Part shown: positions 58,246 to 64,000 of the stretch, piece by piece | How positions within the stretch are numbered: position 1 is the stretch's first letter | How the letters are laid out: each line of letters starts with the position of its first letter | NCBI RefSeq assembly: GCF_012277295.1 | Contig: NZ_CP051156.1 | Coordinates: forward strand, 992,001 to 1,056,000 | DNA length: 64,000 nucleotides | Origin: Wolbachia endosymbiont of Ctenocephalides felis wCfeT | GTDB lineage: Bacteria > Pseudomonadota > Alphaproteobacteria > Rickettsiales > Anaplasmataceae | Reading direction: 5' to 3' | The notes under the pieces: model-generated | Databases searched by the model: none | What the model was told of the DNA's origin: nothing | Seen by the model: the letters and a program-made list of their open reading frames with translations, nothing else | Program-made: the position numbers and the translations under genes

Positions 58246-60030
58246 ATGAATAATATTAGTATTAATTACGAGAAAGATAGCAAATTGACTAATTTTGGGA
58301 AAGCAGTTTTATCAGATAGATATTTAATAGAAAATGAAAGTTATCAGGATCTCTTTATACGCATTTCCAACTATTACTCTGATAACAAAGAACATGCACA
58401 GCGCCTTTATGATTACATGAGCAATTTATGGTTTATGCCTTCAACACCAATATTGAGTAACGGTGGTACTAAAAGAGGATTACCTATTTCTTGCTTTCTT
58501 AACGAAACTGAAGATAGTTTACAGGGAATAGTTGATTTATGGAATGAAAACGTTTGGCTTGCTGCACGAGGGGGTGGAATAGGAAGTTACTGGGGTAACT
58601 TGCGTTCAATTGGTGAAAGCGTAAAAGGCAGTGGCAAAACATCAGGAATTGTACCATTTATTGTGGTGCAAAATTCTCTCACACTTGCAATCAGTCAAGG
58701 ATCATTAAGAAGAGGAAGTTCAGCAGTCTATCTCCCTGTTTCCCATCCTGAAATAGAGGAGTTCTTAGACATACGCAAACCAACAGGCGGTGATCCAAAT
58801 CGTAAAGCTTTAAATATACACCATGCCGTAATTGTAAATGACAAATTCATGCAAGCTGTTGAAAAAGATCAAAAATGGGACTTGATTAGTCCCCATAACA
58901 ATAAAATTATTTCAACTGTAAAAGCACGTGATATATGGATAAAAATATTAACAGCAAGAATCGAAACTGGAGAGCCCTATATTCTCTTTCTTGATGCAAC
59001 AAACAATAATAAACCAAAATCTTACAAAGAGCTGGATTTAGACATAAAAATGTCAAATTTATGTAGTGAAATCACTCTAACTACAGGTTATGATCATTTA
59101 GGTAAATCACGTACGGCTGTATGTTGTCTATCATCCGTAAACCTTGAATACTATGAAGAATGGAAAGATAATACACTCTTCATAGAAGATATAATGCGTT
59201 TCCTTGATAACGTACTAGAAGACTTTATCAGTCAGGCACCAGATGAAATGCAACGGGCAAAATATTCTGCAATAAGAGAGCGTAGTATTGGTCTTGGCGT
59301 AATGGGCTTTCATTCATTTTTGCAAAGCAAAATGGTTCCTTTTGAATCAGTAATGGCACAGCAATGGAACAAAAAAATATTCAAGTATTTGCGCGAACAA
59401 GCAGATTTAGTTTCAAAAAAATTAGCAGAAGAAAAAGGGCCGTGTCTTGATGCAAAAGAAATTGGTCTAATGGAAAGATTTACACACAAACTTGCCATTG
59501 CTCCAACTGCTTCAATCTCTATCATAGCAGGTAATACTTCTCCTGGAATAGAGCCATATGCAGCAAATGTTTTCATACAAAAAACACTAACTGGCTCGTT
59601 TGTAGTACGAAACAAGTTTTTACAAAAGTTATTAGCAGAAAAAAATCAAAATAGTGAAAAGGTATGGTCTTCAATTTCAACAAATGAAGGTTCTGTTCAG
59701 CATTTAGATTTTCTTAGTGAGCATGAGAAACTTACGTTTAAAACCGCATATGAGCTAGATCAAAGATGGATAATAGAACATGCAAGTGATAGAACGCCTT
59801 ATGTTTGCCAAGCTCAATCAGTAAATTTATTTCTGCCTGCCAATGTACATAAGCGTTATTTGCATAAAGTACATGCTCTTGCTTGGAAAAAGGGACTGAA
59901 AAGCCTATATTACTGTAGATCACAATCAATGCAAAGAGCTGATAAAATCTCACATGATGTGTTCCAAAAAAGTGAAGCTTTCCAACAACAAACGGATATT
60001 GATTATGGCGAATGCCTATCGTGCCAATAG
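58246..60030 (+). CDS. nrdA: ribonucleoside-diphosphate reductase alpha subunit, no ATP-cone
   Basis: Makes deoxynucleotides from NDPs together with the radical-bearing NrdB. At about 594 residues it is much shorter than E. coli NrdA (761) and begins directly at the core: no N-terminal ATP-cone activity-regulation domain is present. The catalytic residues are visible: Cys82 (PISCF), the Asn271-x-Cys273-x-Glu275 set in SNLCSEI, a partner Cys in AVCCLSS and the C-terminal thioredoxin-reducible CLSC pair at the very end. The frame is open to 58198, but ATG 58246 follows a good AGAGGAG ribosome-binding site. It is class I; nrdB is not in the window. Confidence 0.93.
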   Translation: MNNISINYEKDSKLTNFGKAVLSDRYLIENESYQDLFIRISNYYSDNKEHAQRLYDYMSNLWFMPSTPILSNGGTKRGLPISCFLNETEDSLQGIVDLWNENVWLAARGGGIGSYWGNLRSIGESVKGSGKTSGIVPFIVVQNSLTLAISQGSLRRGSSAVYLPVSHPEIEEFLDIRKPTGGDPNRKALNIHHAVIVNDKFMQAVEKDQKWDLISPHNNKIISTVKARDIWIKILTARIETGEPYILFLDATNNNKPKSYKELDLDIKMSNLCSEITLTTGYDHLGKSRTAVCCLSSVNLEYYEEWKDNTLFIEDIMRFLDNVLEDFISQAPDEMQRAKYSAIRERSIGLGVMGFHSFLQSKMVPFESVMAQQWNKKIFKYLREQADLVSKKLAEEKGPCLDAKEIGLMERFTHKLAIAPTASISIIAGNTSPGIEPYAANVFIQKTLTGSFVVRNKFLQKLLAEKNQNSEKVWSSISTNEGSVQHLDFLSEHEKLTFKTAYELDQRWIIEHASDRTPYVCQAQSVNLFLPANVHKRYLHKVHALAWKKGLKSLYYCRSQSMQRADKISHDVFQKSEAFQQQTDIDYGECLSCQ

Positions 60031-60046
60031 CGAAGCTTTTATTAAA

Positions 60047-61063
60047 TTAAATATTCAGGAGCAACATCACCTTAAATAGCGTACCCATATTCTCAGTTAA
60101 TCTAAGAAATGTACTTAAAATTCTACTCTTTTGTTCATTATCTGCATTTTTCATTAATATTTGCATCCTTTCTTTAATACCAAAGGAATATAAAAATTCC
60201 CTTTGAGTAAGAATTTCACAATCTGTGTATTTTAGTGCATTTTGCAATGCGCTAAAATCTACAAGCGTAGTGATATCACTACTACCTATACCTTCAAGAA
60301 CGTCAGTATATTTGTGCTGTCTTATTGACTGCAGAGTGCTTTTGTACGTGGGGTATATATAGCCATAATCTATGATTAAAGCAGCTCCTTTATTACTGTG
60401 TATTTTCTCTTCAATTTTTTTTATCATATCAATTCTAGCCGTGCACATTTCTAATACTGCACCATCGAAAAGCTTTTCACGCATCGCTAATTCTGGAACC
60501 AATTTGAACTGAGTAAAATTGAAGTTACTGTCACCTTGTTTTGTTATTCTATTTTCATACCATTCCCCATTTTTATAAACAAACTGGTCAACTGGCAGAG
60601 CGTCAAAAAATTCATTTGCTAGGAAAATCATTGGTTGCTCTGGCAGATTATCTATATCCTCGTGCCAACTTACTTCTGCATCTTTCAAAGTTTGCTTTTG
60701 TACTTTTCTTAAAGCTGGACTAACCTCAATCAAGTGAAGTGACATTGAATCAAAAAAACTGCTATATTTTCTAGTCACTCTTATTATATCGTGGATTAGC
60801 GTTCCTTTACCTGGCCCAAGTTCAACTAAAGAGAATCTTGGTGGCTTTCCTAGCTTTTCCCATGTATTCATTATCCAAACTGCTATTACTTCACCAAATA
60901 GCTGGCTGATTTCAGGGGCAGTAATGAAATCTCCATCTTTACCAATGGACACTTTGTTCATATAATATCCGTATTTCTCGTGATATAAAGCAGAACTCAT
61001 GAAATCACTTAGAGATATTGATCCTTGATTTTTATTAATTAATTCATGTATATGAGCGAGCAT
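60047..61063 (-). CDS. MidA/NDUFAF7-family methyltransferase-like protein
   Basis: 338 residues of the SAM-dependent MidA family, whose mitochondrial member (NDUFAF7) methylates an arginine of complex I subunit NDUFS2 during assembly. The marks are GYYMNKVSIGKDGDFITAPEISQLFGE near the N-terminus, motif I SLVELGPGKGTLIHDI, FLANEFFDALPVDQFV and IIDYGYI. In the bacterium a role in complex I assembly is inferred by homology. It converges on nrdA. The start ATG is well placed. Confidence 0.9.
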   Translation of the reverse strand: MLAHIHELINKNQGSISLSDFMSSALYHEKYGYYMNKVSIGKDGDFITAPEISQLFGEVIAVWIMNTWEKLGKPPRFSLVELGPGKGTLIHDIIRVTRKYSSFFDSMSLHLIEVSPALRKVQKQTLKDAEVSWHEDIDNLPEQPMIFLANEFFDALPVDQFVYKNGEWYENRITKQGDSNFNFTQFKLVPELAMREKLFDGAVLEMCTARIDMIKKIEEKIHSNKGAALIIDYGYIYPTYKSTLQSIRQHKYTDVLEGIGSSDITTLVDFSALQNALKYTDCEILTQREFLYSFGIKERMQILMKNADNEQKSRILSTFLRLTENMGTLFKVMLLLNI

Positions 61064-61155
61064 ATTATTAATAAATGTTTAACTATCGTGCACCATAATA
61101 TAAAGTAGTAGAGTATTTATATATATAATATACACTTGAGTCTATGAATAGCGGC

Positions 61156-61515
61156 ATGGAAAATCAGAACGATACTACCATATCTCAAAATGGTGACAAA
61201 TTTACAGAAATTGTCAACTTTATAGAAAACAAGATTATAAATCCTGATGACGGATTAACCTTGGCAGAAGTGTTTCAAGTGCTACTTCAAATGTTTAATG
61301 GCGATTTAGAGCTAGTGAAAAAAGTATTAGCACATGCTAAGATAATGGTAAAAAATGGAATGCAAGTAGCAAAAGAGTCTCGGTTAAGAAAAGCTGACGT
61401 CCTTCGAGCTCTGGAGGGACTGGAGGGAAGAGAAAGTACCGTTCATTTACAACATTCCATGAAAACACCACTCCCTTCACCCGTTACTACAAAAAAGAAA
61501 GGCAGAGGTCTATAA
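61156..61515 (+). CDS. small helical protein conserved in Rickettsiales
   Basis: About 119 residues (the frame also opens at 61144 with four extra codons). A central helical domain (EIVNFIENKIINPDDGLTLAEVFQVLLQMFNGDLELVKKVLAHA) is followed by a basic region and a disordered tail ending KKKGRGL. It is likely one of the DUF2671-type Rickettsiales-only proteins, from memory of that family; function unknown. The next gene begins one base after its stop, so the two are an operon. Confidence 0.65.
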   Translation: MENQNDTTISQNGDKFTEIVNFIENKIINPDDGLTLAEVFQVLLQMFNGDLELVKKVLAHAKIMVKNGMQVAKESRLRKADVLRALEGLEGRESTVHLQHSMKTPLPSPVTTKKKGRGL

Positions 61516-61812
61516 ATGGCTGAATCTATAAAAAAGTTTACCGTACAATGTGATTTTAAAGGGCAAAGCTCTCCTTTTGCAATATATATAGGCAATCCAA
61601 AAAGCGATACTCATCCAATTCATCATCAAGATTGTTGGCTTACAAAAGAGCGCGGAGGAAACATTCCTAACAAAGTTAAAGAAAGCTTACAAAAATTACA
61701 TAAATTATCTCAAGAAAATGGAATTTCTTTTTCGGAATTATGTGCTTATGCAATTACTGTAGTAAGCCATAGCAATAAAAAAGATAAAGAAGACGATAAC
61801 AAACAAGAATAA
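61516..61812 (+). CDS. DUF2610-like small protein
   Basis: 98 residues. KKFTVQCDFKGQSSPFAIYIGNP, then DCWLTKERGGNIPNKVKESLQKLHKLSQENGISFSELCAYA matches the pattern I know for the Rickettsiales DUF2610 family (a beta-hairpin followed by two helices); function unknown. The charged tail KKDKEDDNKQE is variable. Translated right after the preceding gene; its transcript ends near the hairpin at 61850. Confidence 0.65.
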   Translation: MAESIKKFTVQCDFKGQSSPFAIYIGNPKSDTHPIHHQDCWLTKERGGNIPNKVKESLQKLHKLSQENGISFSELCAYAITVVSHSNKKDKEDDNKQE

Positions 61813-61849
61813 TCTCAATTCTGTATTAAAAAAATAATAAAAAATGGAA

Positions 61850-61874
61850 AAAGGGCATAAGATATATGCCCTTT
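61850..61874 (-). terminator. intrinsic terminator for the 61884 gene
   Basis: A perfect 10-bp stem AAAGGGCATA/TATGCCCTTT with a 5-nt loop. On the minus strand it is followed by a T-rich run, directly after the stop of the minus-strand gene at 61884. It may also slow transcripts from the plus-strand pair. Confidence 0.75.
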
Positions 61875-61883
61875 ATACTGTTA

Positions 61884-62288
61884 CTAAGCAAAAAGATCTA
61901 AGTGATTCCCTATTAAAGTATTTAAGAAATCAATCCTTCCTGAATCTTGATTTTCATCTAAAGTTACAGCAAAAGCACGGTTTTCACTGTCATACTGAAC
62001 TGTTCCATCAATTTTTACACCTTCCATTCCACAGACCCGCTTGGTTGCACCAGTTTTCTCATCAAGCAAATCAAGTTTTAAGTCAAATGTTCTATTAGCC
62101 GTTTCTTTCTCATCTCTTTCTGAATCAAGAGCATTGCGTATATAGTGTGAATTGTTAAGTGTTAATCTAGCGGCTACACCTAAATCTGGATCTTTTGCTG
62201 TGACCCCATAATATTTATACCCTACACTATCTGGATTAGCATCAGGACTGTATCGAACAACGTTTTGTAATTCCAGTTTATTTGTCAT
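61884..62288 (-). CDS. hypothetical soluble protein
   Basis: 134 residues from the ATG at 62288, which has a strong GGAGG 8 nt upstream; the frame opens five codons earlier, but that start is unsupported. The protein is polar without signal or membrane segments. A run of alternating residues (FDLKLDLLDEKT, VKIDGTVQYDSENRAFAVTLDE) suggests beta structure, with a C-terminal helix FLNTLIGNHLDLFA. Family not recognised. It ends at a clear terminator, so it is an independent transcript. Confidence 0.65.
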   Translation of the reverse strand: MTNKLELQNVVRYSPDANPDSVGYKYYGVTAKDPDLGVAARLTLNNSHYIRNALDSERDEKETANRTFDLKLDLLDEKTGATKRVCGMEGVKIDGTVQYDSENRAFAVTLDENQDSGRIDFLNTLIGNHLDLFA

Positions 62289-62408
62289 ATTTTTAGCCTC
62301 CACTTGATTAATATGAAGTGCATATCATATGAGATTAAAGTAAAATTTCTCCTAATAAAACCGCCAACTAAAAATTGCTATTACTACAATTCAACACTTA
62401 TGTACCAC

Positions 62409-63209
62409 CTAACTCACAAAATACCTAAGGGCATTTTCAAATATAAGCATGCCATCACCATACTTTGGCACGCTAGTACCTGAACGTTTGCATTTTTCTT
62501 TTTCAAGTGGCCAATTGTCTTGCTGAGTGAAAAATATTCCTCTCTCTGGGTGAGGCATTAAGGCTAACACTCTACCACTTTTATCTGATAAAGCTGCAAG
62601 GTCATACATAGATCCATTTGGATTGTAAGAAAATTGCAAATTAGCATAATTGCTATTTTCATCTATATATAGCAACGCAGTGGAATGATCTTCAATCAAT
62701 TGATTTAGAACGTTATTATCCATAAAAAATTTACCTTCTCCATGAGCAACAGGTAGGTAAAGCTCATCCAGATTATGTAACCAAATAGAGTTACTTTTTG
62801 AATTTACTTTAACTCTTACCCAACGGCATTGATAGTTGTCCATATCGTTACGAATTAAAGCTAAATTAGAAAATTCTGGAACAAGCTTTACTAATATCTG
62901 GCAACCATTACATATTCCTATAATGAGTTTGTCTTGAGATAAAAATTCTTGAAATTCATCAGATAAATTATTTTTAATGCGTAAAGCAAATGCATTTCCA
63001 GCACCAGTGTCGTCGCCATAAGAAAAGCCCCCTGGAATTGCAAGTATGTTACTTGACTTTAGTTCATTTGGATTATCTATAATTTCGTTGATATGGACAA
63101 TCTTTACTTCAATATTGTTAATACCAAGCTTTCTACTGCATTCCATAAATGCAAATGCAGTTTCTTTTTCACAATTTAAGCCATAACCAAACAGAACAGT
63201 GATTTTCAT
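62409..63209 (-). CDS. purQ: phosphoribosylformylglycinamidine synthase glutaminase subunit
   Basis: PurQ supplies ammonia from glutamine to PurL for the fourth step of purine synthesis. The 266-residue protein is a class I glutamine amidotransferase: oxyanion/nucleophile IGICNGCQIL with the catalytic Cys near residue 100, GGFSYGDDTGAGNAFALRI, PVAHGEGKF and the catalytic His/Glu in LMPHPERG. It is longer than the small PurQ of Bacillus (227) and close to the Rickettsiales form. Next to it on the same strand is pstA. Confidence 0.95.
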   Translation of the reverse strand: MKITVLFGYGLNCEKETAFAFMECSRKLGINNIEVKIVHINEIIDNPNELKSSNILAIPGGFSYGDDTGAGNAFALRIKNNLSDEFQEFLSQDKLIIGICNGCQILVKLVPEFSNLALIRNDMDNYQCRWVRVKVNSKSNSIWLHNLDELYLPVAHGEGKFFMDNNVLNQLIEDHSTALLYIDENSNYANLQFSYNPNGSMYDLAALSDKSGRVLALMPHPERGIFFTQQDNWPLEKEKCKRSGTSVPKYGDGMLIFENALRYFVS

Positions 63210-63215
63210 GAGTTA

Positions 63216-64000
63216 TTAAAAATTAAAAAATTCAAACTTCCTCTTTACAAAATTTGCTACTAAATTTAACGCAAATAATATCAACAATAACGCTATAATT
63301 GCGATGGCAGCAAGCTCAACAAATGCAATCTCGGGACTGCTTGACCATATATATATCTGTACAGGTAAAACAGTTGCTGGATCGAAAAAAGACGTAGGAG
63401 TATCAGCTATAAATGCCACCATACCGATCATCAGCAAGGGGGAAGATTCACCTAACACTCTTGCAGTTGCCAATACAGTGCCATGTATTATTCTTGGTAA
63501 CGCAATTGGTAATGAATGATCAAATATTACCTTAATATGAGGTGCTCCAAGGGCAAAAGCTGCATTTTTTATTGCAATAGGCACACTAGCAAAAGCATTT
63601 CTCGTTGCAATTATGATATTAGGTAACATCATAAATGAAAGAGTCATACCACCAACAAGTGGCGAAGAACGAGGCAGTCCTAACATGCCAAGGTATAGGG
63701 TTAAACCCACCACACCGAATATTATTGAAGGAACTGCAGCAAGATTATTGATACTTATCTCTAAAATGTTAGTTATTAGTCTATTTTTATTCATAAGCTC
63801 ATAAAGACAGATGCCAGACATAATCCCTATAGGTAGTGCCAACGCTAAACACACTATAATCGCCATCAATGAACCGATAAGTGCTCCCAAGATCCCTGCA
63901 TTTTCTGGCTCACGAGAATCAGATTTAATAAACAAAGACTTATTAAAAACTTTTTTTACTCTTTCTTGCTTTTTTAGACAATCAAGTAATGCAGAATAGT
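63216..64000 (-). CDS. pstA: phosphate ABC transporter permease PstA (5' end beyond window)
   Basis: One of the two membrane subunits of the Pst phosphate importer. The visible 261 residues hold at least five membrane spans and the ABC-permease EAA-like loop (FALGAPHIKVIFDHSLPIALPRIIHGTVLATARVLGESSPLLMIG). The frame stays open to the window edge (LLDCLKKQERVKKVFNKS upstream of the first in-window start-like codon at 63935), so the gene begins outside. Only 6 bp separate it from purQ. Confidence 0.93.
   Translation of the reverse strand, partial: YSALLDCLKKQERVKKVFNKSLFIKSDSREPENAGILGALIGSLMAIIVCLALALPIGIMSGICLYELMNKNRLITNILEISINNLAAVPSIIFGVVGLTLYLGMLGLPRSSPLVGGMTLSFMMLPNIIIATRNAFASVPIAIKNAAFALGAPHIKVIFDHSLPIALPRIIHGTVLATARVLGESSPLLMIGMVAFIADTPTSFFDPATVLPVQIYIWSSSPEIAFVELAAIAIIALLLILFALNLVANFVKRKFEFFNF

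Overview
The window is an AT-rich chromosomal segment of an obligate intracellular alphaproteobacterium, almost certainly Wolbachia (Rickettsiales, Anaplasmataceae). The signs are: 16S rRNA unlinked from 23S-5S, a Surface_Ag/WSP-type outer membrane protein, ankyrin-repeat genes, scattered type IV secretion genes with a VirB4 paralog, a protein-coding palindromic element inside leuS, and a heavy load of nearly identical insertion sequences. No prophage, CRISPR array or cytoplasmic-incompatibility (cif) gene pair was seen.

Layout. 1-2.5 kb: a membrane/coiled-coil gene split by an IS5-family (IS903-type) element with a 9-bp target duplication. 2.5-7 kb: rluD, two membrane/TPR proteins and hemB. 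7-9.9 kb: two IS66-family elements, one nested in the right end of the other with an 8-bp duplication. 9.9-13.5 kb: infC, thrS, nuoI and a 3-methyladenine glycosylase on the minus strand. 13.5-16.2 kb: a repeat-rich non-coding stretch, a second IS5 copy and a truncated gene. 16.3-24 kb: hydrolase, cytochrome c, coxC, ruvC, cutA, tRNA-Gln, proS, acpS and argS. 24-27.4 kb: a scrambled ankyrin locus with a third IS66 copy. 27.4-39.4 kb: metG, virB2, mlaD, an NDUFA12-type protein, an MrpD-like antiporter subunit, a WSP-family protein, leuS, a LytM lipoprotein, lysC, an orphan protein and sdhDC. 39.5-41 kb: 16S rRNA. 41.2-44.5 kb: a small membrane-anchored protein, prfB (with programmed frameshift) and mgtE. 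44.5-50.2 kb: a three-gene secretion-like locus (VirB2-like protein, VirB4 paralog, 977-residue exported protein). 50.3-53.7 kb: a Xer recombinase, lpdA and a BamB-like propeller. 53.9-56.8 kb: 5S and 23S rRNA. 57.2-64 kb: a methyltransferase, nrdA, a MidA-like protein, small Rickettsiales-type proteins, purQ and the 3' part of pstA.

Most genes serve translation (five aminoacyl-tRNA synthetases, IF-3, RF2, RluD), aerobic respiration (NuoI, NDUFA12, CoxC, cytochrome c, SdhCD, LpdA), haem, purine, deoxynucleotide and diaminopimelate precursors, and the cell envelope. These form a stable core. The plastic parts lie where IS copies, ankyrin genes and membrane proteins meet, and several IS junctions there lack target duplications, which points to past rearrangement.

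The most interesting observations are the 44.5-50.2 kb locus, whose VirB4 paralog has Arg in place of the P-loop Lys; the in-frame palindromic element in leuS and a truncated relative beside IS5 copy 2; the nested IS66 pair; the long complementary stems that flank 16S and 23S rRNA separately; and a duplicated junction between an ankyrin-gene tail and the argS start.
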